A stretch of DNA of 8,494 bases from an uncultured Solobacterium sp. Lineage in GTDB: Bacteria > Bacillota_I > Bacilli_A > Erysipelotrichales > Erysipelotrichaceae. The DNA lies in assembly GCA_900547815.1 (NCBI GenBank), contig URHY01000081.1:1-8494 (forward strand). Reading direction: 5' to 3'. Made by a program: the position numbers and the translations under genes. The notes under the pieces are model-generated. The model worked only from the letters and a program-made list of their open reading frames with translations. It was not told where the DNA came from and did no database searches. Numbering within the stretch: position 1 is the stretch's first letter; the number at the start of each line of letters is the position of its first letter. Of this stretch, positions 1-6,611 are shown piece after piece.

Positions 1-16
1 AAGAACTAGGCTATAT

Positions 17-45
17 AAAAAAAAGCCCACACTCGTTAGAGTGTG
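17..45 (-). terminator. Terminator-like hairpin reading leftward
   Basis: CACACTC (28-34) and GAGTGTG (39-45) form a perfect 7-bp stem with a GTTA loop. The only homopolymer run is an A-tract at 17-24, on the left side. Read on the minus strand this gives stem, GGGC, then eight U, which is the layout of an intrinsic terminator for leftward transcription. On the plus strand the stem is followed by TTAGTTC, a poor U-tract. No minus-strand gene is visible just to the right, so it may be one half of a shared terminator for an upstream gene or a decayed bidirectional one. An in-frame AAG-AAC-TAG at 1-9 could be the end of an upstream plus-strand gene, but this cannot be shown. Confidence 0.4.
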
Positions 46-94
46 TTAGTTCAATGAATATAAAGAAATATGCATATCAAGGAGAAACAATAAT

Positions 95-814
95 ATGAAA
101 GAAGTATTTGAAGTGGGTCTTGATATCATTAAAAAGATTCAAGAAACACAATTTGAAAAATTAGAACAAACCGGTCATTTAATGGCCCAGGCATTTATGG
201 AGGGACATAAGTTTTTTGTCAGCGGAAGTGGTCATTCCCATACAATGGCGGAAGAGATGTATGCTCGTGCGGGTGGTTTAGCTTTTGTGGTTCCCATTTT
301 AACGAGTGAACTAACGATGACGGAGCATCCGACAAAGAGTTCACATATTGAAAGACTTAGTGGCTATGCCAAAATCTTAGCAGAGTTATATGGTATATCT
401 TGTGGTGATGTCGTTTTGATCGCATCCAATTCTGGGCGTAATGCCTATCCAATCGAACTTGCACTCGAAGCTAAAAGTCGTGGTGCACATGTAGTTGCCA
501 TCACAAGTATGAAACATACTACTGCTCAAGCTTCTCGTCATTCTTGTGGAAAGAATTTGTACCAAATTGCAGATATTGTCATTGATAATTGTGGAGAAGT
601 AGGAGATTGTGCTTTATCCATTGAAGGATTGGATGCGAAGTTATGTCCAACATCGAGTATGGCCAATTCTTTCATTGCACAATGTATTAATGTTGCGTGT
701 GCTGAGTACTTAATTAGTAATAATGTGGAAGTACCTGTTTTTTCATCTTTAAATTGTGATGGTACGGAAGAAAGAAATGACAAATTATTTAAAAAGTATA
801 CGCGTATGTATTAG
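95..814 (+). CDS. SIS-domain phosphosugar-binding protein (UPF0309-like)
   Basis: This 239-residue soluble protein belongs to the sugar isomerase (SIS) superfamily, whose members bind phosphosugars as isomerases or as sensor domains. A glycine/serine phosphate-binding segment, GSGHSH, lies at residues 44-49. A second SIS signature, IASNSGRN, lies at about 109-116 and is followed by a helix and the strand HVVAITS (132-138). The length and a single SIS fold match the UPF0309 group, often labelled sugar isomerase domain-containing protein. The start is set by AAGGAGA (79-85) upstream of ATG 95. A TATAAA box at 59-64 could be its -10, but no good -35 is present. The next gene begins 20 bases after its stop and is probably co-transcribed. 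The substrate is unknown. The SIS assignment is firm; an isomerase activity is inferred only from the superfamily. Confidence 0.85.
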   Translation: MKEVFEVGLDIIKKIQETQFEKLEQTGHLMAQAFMEGHKFFVSGSGHSHTMAEEMYARAGGLAFVVPILTSELTMTEHPTKSSHIERLSGYAKILAELYGISCGDVVLIASNSGRNAYPIELALEAKSRGAHVVAITSMKHTTAQASRHSCGKNLYQIADIVIDNCGEVGDCALSIEGLDAKLCPTSSMANSFIAQCINVACAEYLISNNVEVPVFSSLNCDGTEERNDKLFKKYTRMY

Positions 815-834
815 AATAAGGGAGTGAGGTGTCT

Positions 835-1941
835 ATGAAGAAAAAAAGTTTATGGATATATATTTTTGGTGTTACGCTAATTATTATTGGATTGATTAAA
901 TTGGATACATTGATTTCTATGGTAGCTCTATTATGGAATGCATGTAGAGTTTTAGTGTTTGGAGCTATGATGGCATTTGTGATTAACTTGGTTATGGCTA
1001 AGATCGAAAAGCGTTTGGATTTTATGAAGAAAGGAAAGCGAGCAACAAGCCTACTTCTTTCTTTGATTTTAATTTTTCTTTTTGTGTATTTCTTAATTAC
1101 ACTCGTAGTTCCATCGTTGAGTGAGGCAATAGGAGTGATTGTGGCTGTATTGCCAAAATATTTTGAGAATGCCCAGAAGTTTTTGGTGGATTTATTTGAG
1201 AATAATCCACAGCTTGCAGATTCTATTAATAATTTAGATGTTAACTGGAAGAATTTGATTCAATCCGGTATTAACGTTCTTTCAACTGGTATTACCAATG
1301 TTGTAGGTACGACATTTAATGTTGTAACTGTCATAGTGAACAGTGTATTTAATTTTGTGTTGATGTTTATTTTCGCAATCTATGTTTTATTAGAGAAAGA
1401 AAGATTCGTTCAGTTGTATCATCGCCTAACAAATCTATATCTTAGTGAAACGATAAAGCATAGAATTGACAAATGTTTGAATATAATAAATCAAACATTT
1501 AGTGCTTTTATTGGTGGACAATGTATTGAGGCAACAATTCTAGGAACACTATGCACATTGGGTATGATTATACTACGTATGCCATATCCTGCAATGATTG
1601 GTACCTTGGTTGGAGTTATTAATATTATCCCTATGATTGGAGCTTATATTGGTGGGGCGATTGGTATGTTTATGGTATTTACTGTAAGTCCAATTATGTC
1701 ACTTTGGTTCTTATTATATTTATGTATTCTTCAACAAATTGAAAGTAATGTGATTTATCCACATGTTGTTGGAAATTCAGTGGGACTCCCTGGAATTTAC
1801 GTTATGATGACAGTTGTGATTTTTGGATCTTTAGCTGGTATTCCAGGTATGTTTTTAGGAATTCCAACAATGGCAAGTGTGTACAAGATTGGTGTTTTAT
1901 ATTTAAATCGAAAAGAACGTTTAAAAGAAATGAATGGATGA
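835..1941 (+). CDS. AI-2E family (PerM/TqsA-like) membrane transporter
   Basis: This is a 368-residue polytopic inner-membrane protein of the AI-2E transporter family (formerly UPF0118), whose members include E. coli TqsA and PerM. Hydrophobic segments occur at roughly residues 6-22, 26-52, 70-92, 150-185, 225-245, 250-300 and 315-345, with a polar loop at about 105-145. Family hallmarks are in the C-terminal half: GVINIIPMIGAYIGG and a QQIESNVIYPHVVGNSVGLP segment followed by GIPGMFLGIP. I chose ATG 835 because GGAG at 821-824 lies 10 bases upstream. An in-frame GTG at 829 overlaps the ribosome binding region and is less likely. The family name reflects one proposed substrate; paralogues have been tied to sodium/proton exchange or other exports, so the substrate here is open. 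The stop codon is buried in the terminator stem. It probably shares a transcript with the SIS gene. Confidence 0.85.
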   Translation: MKKKSLWIYIFGVTLIIIGLIKLDTLISMVALLWNACRVLVFGAMMAFVINLVMAKIEKRLDFMKKGKRATSLLLSLILIFLFVYFLITLVVPSLSEAIGVIVAVLPKYFENAQKFLVDLFENNPQLADSINNLDVNWKNLIQSGINVLSTGITNVVGTTFNVVTVIVNSVFNFVLMFIFAIYVLLEKERFVQLYHRLTNLYLSETIKHRIDKCLNIINQTFSAFIGGQCIEATILGTLCTLGMIILRMPYPAMIGTLVGVINIIPMIGAYIGGAIGMFMVFTVSPIMSLWFLLYLCILQQIESNVIYPHVVGNSVGLPGIYVMMTVVIFGSLAGIPGMFLGIPTMASVYKIGVLYLNRKERLKEMNG

Positions 1942-1966
1942 CGAAAAGTCGTCCATTTTTTCTTTT
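1934..1966 (+). terminator. Intrinsic terminator of the SIS/AI-2E unit
   Basis: ATGGATGAC (1934-1942) pairs with GTCGTCCAT (1948-1956) in a 9-bp stem with one G-U pair and a GAAAA loop. It is followed by TTTTTTCTTTT. The stem includes the TGA stop codon (1939-1941) of the membrane protein gene, so translation termination and transcription termination overlap physically. Confidence 0.85.
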
Positions 1967-1970
1967 ATGA

Positions 1971-1979
1971 TGATATAAT
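1971..1979 (+). promoter_or_regulatory. Extended -10 promoter for purF
   Basis: TGATATAAT is a perfect TATAAT hexamer (1974-1979) with an upstream TG one base away, the extended -10 arrangement that can work without a strong -35. The -35 position falls in the preceding terminator stem and has no good match. The expected transcript start near 1986 leaves a leader of only about 16 bases, which holds the AAAGGAGA ribosome binding site and no room for a riboswitch or attenuator. Confidence 0.7.
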
Positions 1980-2001
1980 GTTATGGCAAAGGAGATCAGT
2001 T

Positions 2002-3381
2002 ATGTTTGATGAAATTCATGAAGAGTGTGGTGTGTTTGGTGCGTATCGCGTAGATAATGCAGCAAGTATTACGTATTATGGTTTGCATTCCTTGCAACAC
2101 AGAGGTCAGGAAGCAAGTGGTATTGCCGTTTCAGATGGTGAAAATATCACATTACAGAAAGGCAAAGGTTTGACTGTAGATGTTTTCCAAAAAGAAAAAC
2201 TAGATTCTATGGTCGGAAGATTGGCTGTAGGGCATGTTCGTTATAGCACTGCTGGCGGTCAGGAAAATGAAAATATTCAACCAATCGTGTCAAAAGGACA
2301 CAATGGTAGTTTGGCAGTCGTTCATAATGGACAAATAGTAAATGAAAAAGAGCTTCGTATTGAACTTGAAAATGAAGGGGCAATTTTCCAAGGTACTAGT
2401 GATAGTGAAATTATTCTTCACTTGATTCAAAAACAAAAGGGTACTTTGAAAGAGCGTGTTATGAAAACCGCAAATCGTATTGAAGGTGCATTTTCTTTCT
2501 TAGTTATGAATGAGGATACTATTTATGCGGTTCGTGATCGTCATGGATTAAGACCTTTAAGTTATGCCAAAAGTAAAGATGGCTACGTAATTAGTAGTGA
2601 AACATGTGCTTTTGAAGTTATGGGAATCTATGAAAGTGTGGATTTAAAACCAGGAGAAATCGTTGAATTCCATAAGGGCATTGTAAAACATGAATTTTAT
2701 TCAACAGACATAGATCATCACATGTGTGCCATGGAATATATTTATTTCGCAAGACCAGATAGTGTGGTAGAAGGCATTAATGTACATGCTTTCCGTAAGG
2801 CAACAGGATCTATTTTGGCTAGAGAAGATAAAGATTTAAAGGCTGACATCGTTATTGGTGTACCAGACTCATCTTTATCGGCTGCCATTGGTTACGCAGA
2901 AGAAGCGGGTATACCATTTGAAACAGGATTGATTAAAAACCGTTATGTAGGACGTACATTTATTCAACCTACACAGGCTATGCGTGATCGTAGTGTTCGA
3001 TTAAAATTGAGCCCTGTGTCAAGTGTAGTTAAAGGGAAATCGATTGTTATGATCGATGATTCCATTGTTCGTGGAACTACATCAAGAAGAATTGTTCAAT
3101 TGTTGAAAGATGCAGGAGCTACAGAGGTTCATGTGCGTATAGCTAGTCCTGTAATCACGAGTCCATGTTTCTATGGTGTAGATACATCAACAAAAGATCA
3201 ATTGATTGGTGCTCGTATGAGTGTGGAAGAACTTCGTGACTATATTTGTGCGGATACGTTACGTTTCATGACAGAAGAAGAAATGAAAGAAGCTGCTCAT
3301 GGTGTTGGTTTATGTTTAGCATGCTTTAATGGAGAATATTGTACAAAATTGTTCTCGTATCAAGAGGAATTGGATAAATAA
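2002..3381 (+). CDS. purF: Amidophosphoribosyltransferase (PurF), Fe-S type
   Basis: PurF catalyses the committed step of purine synthesis, converting PRPP and glutamine to phosphoribosylamine. The 459-residue product starts MFDEIHEE followed by Cys9-GVFG: an 8-residue propeptide ahead of the catalytic N-terminal cysteine, as in the Bacillus enzyme. The N-terminal Ntn glutaminase domain (about 9-235) contains GHVRYSTAGG. The phosphoribosyltransferase domain (about 245-440) contains VIGVPDSS and the PRPP loop DDSIVRGTT (352-360). Cysteines 242, 389, 438 and 441 match the four ligands of the oxygen-labile [4Fe-4S] cluster of the Bacillus-type enzyme. The start is ATG 2002, preceded by AAAGGAGA; an in-frame ATG at 1978 lies in the -10 box and cannot be the start of the main transcript. 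No other purine gene is in the window, so purF here stands apart from a pur operon. It is followed after 2 bases by a HAD phosphatase gene. Confidence 0.97.
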   Translation: MFDEIHEECGVFGAYRVDNAASITYYGLHSLQHRGQEASGIAVSDGENITLQKGKGLTVDVFQKEKLDSMVGRLAVGHVRYSTAGGQENENIQPIVSKGHNGSLAVVHNGQIVNEKELRIELENEGAIFQGTSDSEIILHLIQKQKGTLKERVMKTANRIEGAFSFLVMNEDTIYAVRDRHGLRPLSYAKSKDGYVISSETCAFEVMGIYESVDLKPGEIVEFHKGIVKHEFYSTDIDHHMCAMEYIYFARPDSVVEGINVHAFRKATGSILAREDKDLKADIVIGVPDSSLSAAIGYAEEAGIPFETGLIKNRYVGRTFIQPTQAMRDRSVRLKLSPVSSVVKGKSIVMIDDSIVRGTTSRRIVQLLKDAGATEVHVRIASPVITSPCFYGVDTSTKDQLIGARMSVEELRDYICADTLRFMTEEEMKEAAHGVGLCLACFNGEYCTKLFSYQEELDK

Positions 3382-3383
3382 TT

Positions 3384-4268
3384 ATGACAATCAAGTGTTT
3401 GGCTTTTGATTTAGATGGCACTTTGCTTTTAGATGGTTCAAAAAAAATCGATCCAAGAACGTTTGATTCGATTCAAAAGGCAATGGCACAAGGAATGCAT
3501 ATAGTAATTGCGTCGGGTCGAGATAAAAATGGGTGTAAGTTTGTATATGAACCATTAGGATTAGAGAATGGAAATCATTTTTTAGCATTAGTAAATGGTC
3601 AGATCATATATGATTTTGAAAATAAAGAATATGATTTGGATGATGTTTTAACAACAGAAGATGGAATTAAAATACAGAAAGTTTGTAAGGAATTTGGTGT
3701 CGAAGGAATTTTTCAATGTGGATATGATTTTTATAGTTACATATCTTCATTGAATCGTGTAAAGAAAAAAGTCAAAAATGCTATTTTAGGTGAGCCTGAT
3801 GATTATGGCTTGAAGGATGGCAGAGAAAACCGTAATTTCATTGATTTACCTTTTGAAGAAATTCGCTTAACACAAGATATCAATAAAGTTATTATGGTGC
3901 ATACACCGAAGTTCTTTGAAAAGAATTTTGAGGGAATTAAAGCGGCACTTAGTGATTATGATGTTTTATTGGTAGGACCAGATTGGCTTGAAATTATGCC
4001 AAAACATGTAAGTAAAGCAAGTGCATTATGGAAGATTTGCGATCAACTTGGAATTAGTATGAATGAGGTCATGGCTTTTGGAGATGCACAAAACGATTTG
4101 AAGATGCTTCAACAAGTAGGTATTGGTGTAGCGATGGGAAATGCGATGGATGAAGCTAAGTATGCGGCTACTGTCGTTACAGATACAAATATGAATAATG
4201 GCATTGGAAAAGTCATTGATGCGTTGTTGGCGGGCAAAGAAATGGACTTACGTAAAGGCTTGTTATAG
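3384..4268 (+). CDS. Cof-type HAD-IIB family phosphatase
   Basis: This is a 294-residue cytosolic hydrolase of the haloacid dehalogenase superfamily, subclass IIB (Cof/YidA/YbiV-like). Members dephosphorylate small phosphorylated metabolites such as sugar phosphates, flavin precursors or pyridoxal phosphate. All four HAD motifs are visible: nucleophile DLDGT (D9, D11), motif II IASGR (S44), motif III lysine K211 in VSKASAL, and the metal-binding GDAQND (233-238). The region between about 85 and 190 is the C2 cap that sets substrate choice. It starts 2 bases after the purF stop and has only a weak ribosome binding site, so it probably depends on translation of purF. Family length is about 260-290, so it looks complete. 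The substrate cannot be read from sequence. Association with purF suggests a nucleotide or phosphoribosyl metabolite, but that is inference. Confidence 0.9.
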   Translation: MTIKCLAFDLDGTLLLDGSKKIDPRTFDSIQKAMAQGMHIVIASGRDKNGCKFVYEPLGLENGNHFLALVNGQIIYDFENKEYDLDDVLTTEDGIKIQKVCKEFGVEGIFQCGYDFYSYISSLNRVKKKVKNAILGEPDDYGLKDGRENRNFIDLPFEEIRLTQDINKVIMVHTPKFFEKNFEGIKAALSDYDVLLVGPDWLEIMPKHVSKASALWKICDQLGISMNEVMAFGDAQNDLKMLQQVGIGVAMGNAMDEAKYAATVVTDTNMNNGIGKVIDALLAGKEMDLRKGLL

Positions 4269-4296
4269 AATGGAATCAGATAAGGAGGAACCTTGT

Positions 4297-4605
4297 ATGA
4301 AAATTGTAAATACAGAAGAATTTAACGCATTAATGAATGAAGATGCAGTTTTAGTCGACTTCTTTGCAACTTGGTGTGGCCCTTGTAAAATGTTGACACC
4401 TGTGCTTGAATCAGTCGCAAATAAATTGGATGGAAAAGTAAAAATCGTGAAAGTGGATGTGGATGAAAGTCCAGATTTAGCTCAAAGATTTGGAATTATG
4501 TCTGTTCCAACAATGATTCTATTCAAAAAAGGACAACAAGCTGCAGCATTCTCAGGATATATGCCTGAGGCAATGTTGATACAAAATATTGAAAGCAAAT
4601 TATAG
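4297..4605 (+). CDS. trxA: Thioredoxin
   Basis: This is a 102-residue cytosolic thiol-disulfide oxidoreductase. The active site WCGPCK is at residues 26-31, with redox cysteines 27 and 30. The conserved buried aspartate is D21 in VDFFATW, and the cis-proline is P71 in SVPT. The length matches classical thioredoxins. The start is ATG 4297, with a near-perfect AAGGAGGAA at 4282-4290; an in-frame ATG at 4198 lies inside the HAD gene and lacks support. There are 28 bases between the HAD stop and this start, and no terminator intervenes, so it is the third gene of the purF unit. Thioredoxin in the same transcript as an oxygen-sensitive Fe-S PurF may be functionally fitting, but no direct link is shown. 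No thioredoxin reductase gene is present in the window. Confidence 0.96.
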   Translation: MKIVNTEEFNALMNEDAVLVDFFATWCGPCKMLTPVLESVANKLDGKVKIVKVDVDESPDLAQRFGIMSVPTMILFKKGQQAAAFSGYMPEAMLIQNIESKL

Positions 4606-4630
4606 GATGATTCGTCATCCTATTTTCTTT
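4602..4630 (+). terminator. Intrinsic terminator of the purF-HAD-trxA unit
   Basis: ATAGGATGA (4602-4610) pairs perfectly with TCATCCTAT (4615-4623) around a TTCG tetraloop and is followed by TTTTCTTT. The stem begins inside the thioredoxin stop codon (TAG 4603-4605). The next gene starts only 12 bases after the T-tract, so any promoter for it must overlap this structure or arise by read-through. Confidence 0.85.
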
Positions 4631-4641
4631 AGGGGGAAAAT

Positions 4642-5052
4642 ATGTATTATATCGCATATGGAAGTAATTTAAACAAAGAAGAAATGAAGAGTCGCTGCAA
4701 AGATGCGAAGTTTGTATCTTTGGCAAGACTTGAAAACTATACACTGACCTATCGTGGAAATCCTGGAAGAGCGTATTTAACGGTTGATAAGAAAAAAGGA
4801 GATTTTGTACGAGTAGCTGTATGGGATGTGAGTGAAATTGATAAGAAGAGTTTAGATGAATATGAAGATTATCCATATTTGTATGATTGTTTTGAAGAAA
4901 AGGTATTATTAGAAAACAATGAAACAATCACGGGCTTTATCTACCAAATGTATAGTCGTTTTCCAATGTGTAAACCGAGCGATTCATATATGGAACGTTG
5001 CAAACAAGGCTATCGCGATATGGGTTGGGATACTTCAATTTTAGATTTTTAA
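4642..5052 (+). CDS. Gamma-glutamylcyclotransferase (GGCT/AIG2)-like protein
   Basis: This 136-residue protein has the GGCT/AIG2 fold. Family members release 5-oxoproline from gamma-glutamyl amines or amino acids, though many bacterial members are untested. The diagnostic N-terminal YGSNL (residues 6-10) forms the substrate loop. The motif DEYEDYPYLY (72-81) corresponds to the usual xYEGYPxxY region, making E75 the predicted catalytic acid. The C-terminal YxxxCxxGYRDMGWD (117-130) is also typical. The start is ATG 4642 with AGGGGGA at 4631-4637. It follows the trxA terminator closely and has no obvious promoter of its own. A role in gamma-glutamyl peptide turnover beside a thioredoxin would suit thiol metabolism, but no glutathione synthesis gene is seen. 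Confidence 0.82.
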   Translation: MYYIAYGSNLNKEEMKSRCKDAKFVSLARLENYTLTYRGNPGRAYLTVDKKKGDFVRVAVWDVSEIDKKSLDEYEDYPYLYDCFEEKVLLENNETITGFIYQMYSRFPMCKPSDSYMERCKQGYRDMGWDTSILDF

Positions 5053-5071
5053 TGAATTTTAAAGCTTGATG

Positions 5072-5080
5072 TGGCATAAT
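5072..5080 (+). promoter_or_regulatory. Probable extended -10 promoter for the VanZ-like gene
   Basis: TGGCATAAT carries a near-consensus -10 (CATAAT, 5075-5080) with a TG one base upstream. No clear -35 is present at the usual spacing. It lies in the 53-base gap between the GGCT-like gene and the next gene, 26 bases before the start codon and ahead of an AAGGGGA ribosome binding site (5092-5098). Confidence 0.5.
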
Positions 5081-5105
5081 AAAAGGAAAATAAGGGGACT
5101 TTAAA

Positions 5106-5690
5106 ATGAAAAATTGGAGATACTTAATTTTAAGTTTAGTTTTATCCTTGTTCATTCATTACTACGTCACAGCTGTTTTAATGGAAATTTTTGGCATGGG
5201 ATGGTATCCAATTCAATTTGTTGTATGGTGCATTGAATTGGTCGTTATATATGATGCGTTGATGTTTTTTACGAAAAATTGGAATGTAAAACATCGAGTC
5301 ATGTTTTTCTTTGTATATTATTTATTTTTAATAATTGCCCTATTGATACGTTATGATCAAGGTATCACTATTATTCAGTTGAATCCATTTGCGTGTCTTA
5401 GAGAAATCTATTATGGTTCTTGGACAGAATGGATCGTATTCGCATTTAATATTGGATACTTTATGTTTATGCCATGGGTGAATGGACTATTTATTTCATC
5501 AAACAAAGAAAACTTTATTGTTTCTGTATTCATCGGTTTTCTGTGTGAATTTATGCAGCTGATCTTTCATAGAGGCGTATTTGATTTAGGGGATATTTCT
5601 CTATATGTAGTTGGAATCTTGTTGGGAATTTATGTAAAAGAAAAGTATCATGTTCATCTAAAAGAAAAGAGTGAAGTACATGACAATTAA
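5106..5690 (+). CDS. VanZ-like family membrane protein
   Basis: This is a 194-residue integral membrane protein with about five or six hydrophobic segments (roughly 5-27, 33-55, 64-80, 108-130, 135-153 and 163-178). The C-terminal part carries the VanZ-family signature: E148 and Q151 in CEFMQL, R156-G157, then D160 and D163 in RGVFDLGDI, followed by a glycine-rich membrane helix, VVGILLGIYV. The asparagine usually found after the last aspartate (lNtlG) is replaced by LYVVG. VanZ gives low-level teicoplanin resistance in enterococcal transposons, but the broad family is common in Bacillota chromosomes with unknown roles, so resistance should not be inferred here. The start is ATG 5106. Its 3' end overlaps the next gene by 11 bases, suggesting translational coupling. 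Confidence 0.75.
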   Translation: MKNWRYLILSLVLSLFIHYYVTAVLMEIFGMGWYPIQFVVWCIELVVIYDALMFFTKNWNVKHRVMFFFVYYLFLIIALLIRYDQGITIIQLNPFACLREIYYGSWTEWIVFAFNIGYFMFMPWVNGLFISSNKENFIVSVFIGFLCEFMQLIFHRGVFDLGDISLYVVGILLGIYVKEKYHVHLKEKSEVHDN

Positions 5691-6579
5691 AACGGTAGCG
5701 ATATTAGGTGCGGGAGCCGTAGGTTCTTATTGTATCTACGGTTTATCAAAGTGCGATATACAATTGAGTGTTATCGCAAAAGATGAACGGTATGAAAGAT
5801 TAAAAAGGAATGGGTGTTTAATTAACAAGGTCACTTATCATCCAGAAGTATTAACGCCCAAAGAAGCGCATGGTGTAGATCTACTCATTGTATGTTTAAA
5901 ATATAATGCTTTACCAGATGCTTTAGAAGATATTCAACAAATCGTGGGTGAACATACTTTAGTGATGTCTTTAATGAATGGTGTGGATAGTGAACAAATC
6001 ATAGGCAATCAGATTGGTATGCAGCATATGATATATTCTCTCATTAAAGTAGCCAGTCACAAAGAAGGTAATGGATATGTATTTGATCCAGAAACAACGA
6101 TTGGAATTGTGCTTGAAAAAAATGAGGAAATCGATGAATTGTTGAGTCAAAGTGATTTACATTATCGAATGACTTCATATATTCAGGAAGAAATATGGAG
6201 TAAGTTTCGTTTAAATGTAACGAAAAACCTACCCCAAGCTATTCTTGGTGCTGGAGTTGGATGTTACTCGGATAGTGATCATGTGAAAGCTATACAATCT
6301 GGATTAAAGGATGAATTAGAGACTATCGCAAAAGCTAAAGGTATCGATATGTCAAGGGCTGATCCAAGTGCTACACGAGGCAGTGCAGTGCCTAAAACAG
6401 CCAGATATTCTACACTGCAGGATTTGGATGCCAAAAGACATACCAAAATTGATATGTTTTCGGGTGCAATAATGAAGATGGGAAAAGAATTAAATATTCC
6501 TACACCCTATAATGAATTTGTATATCATATCATCAAGGCTATGGAAGAAAAGAATGATGGTTTATTTTATTATAAATAA
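5680..6579 (+). CDS. Ketopantoate reductase (PanE/ApbA) family dehydrogenase
   Basis: This 299-residue NAD(P)-dependent dehydrogenase is of the ketopantoate reductase family. The N-terminal Rossmann fold has GAGAVG (10-15); K74 in VCLKYN and N100 in MNGV match conserved active-site positions. The C-terminal domain has the catalytic lysine K175 in IWSKF, with N179 and N183 at the family's +4 and +8 spacing, and S244 in the STLQD motif. Where the family has TEID, with Glu256 part of the catalytic site in E. coli PanE, this protein reads TKID with K256 (codon AAA 6445-6447). This suggests altered substrate use or a damaged site. The start is ATG 5680; an in-frame GTG at 5671 is possible but has no better ribosome binding site. 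No panB, panC or panD is adjacent, so a true pantothenate role is uncertain. The gene overlaps the VanZ-like gene and ends at a strong terminator. Confidence 0.85.
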   Translation: MTIKTVAILGAGAVGSYCIYGLSKCDIQLSVIAKDERYERLKRNGCLINKVTYHPEVLTPKEAHGVDLLIVCLKYNALPDALEDIQQIVGEHTLVMSLMNGVDSEQIIGNQIGMQHMIYSLIKVASHKEGNGYVFDPETTIGIVLEKNEEIDELLSQSDLHYRMTSYIQEEIWSKFRLNVTKNLPQAILGAGVGCYSDSDHVKAIQSGLKDELETIAKAKGIDMSRADPSATRGSAVPKTARYSTLQDLDAKRHTKIDMFSGAIMKMGKELNIPTPYNEFVYHIIKAMEEKNDGLFYYK

Positions 6580-6611
6580 AGAGAAGTGAATTAATGATCA
6601 CTTCTTTTCTT
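6580..6611. terminator. Convergent, probably bidirectional terminator
   Basis: AGAGAAGTGA (6580-6589) pairs with TCACTTCTTT (6598-6607) in a 10-bp stem with one G-U pair and an 8-base loop. TTTTCTTTT follows on the plus strand. On the minus strand the stem is followed by TTTATTTATAA, a weaker U-rich tail. It ends the reductase gene from the left and the broken regulator from the right. The regulator's stop codon (6598-6600 on the minus strand) lies inside the stem. Confidence 0.8.

Noticed and set aside
538..783. Minus-strand open frame opposite the SIS gene
   Set aside because: It has no ribosome binding site, no recognisable domain, and lies wholly opposite a conserved gene.
1978..2001. 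Upstream in-frame ATG for purF adding eight residues
   Set aside because: That ATG overlaps the TATAAT -10 box and precedes the expected transcript start. ATG 2002 has a good ribosome binding site and gives the normal propeptide before Cys9.
1980..2001. Purine riboswitch or PurR box ahead of purF
   Set aside because: The space between the promoter and the start codon is about 20 bases, too short for an aptamer, and no PurR-box-like pair was recognised upstream.
4198..4296. Longer thioredoxin starting inside the HAD gene
   Set aside because: The extra 33 residues do not resemble thioredoxin or a signal peptide and overlap HAD coding sequence. ATG 4297 has a near-perfect ribosome binding site.
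4523..5155. Minus-strand open frames opposite trxA, the GGCT-like gene and the VanZ-like gene start
   Set aside because: They are low-complexity shadows of well-supported plus-strand genes and have no start signals.
5106..5690. Glycopeptide resistance role for the VanZ-like protein
   Set aside because: The family is broad in Bacillota. No vanHAX or vanRS genes are nearby, and the signature asparagine is not kept.
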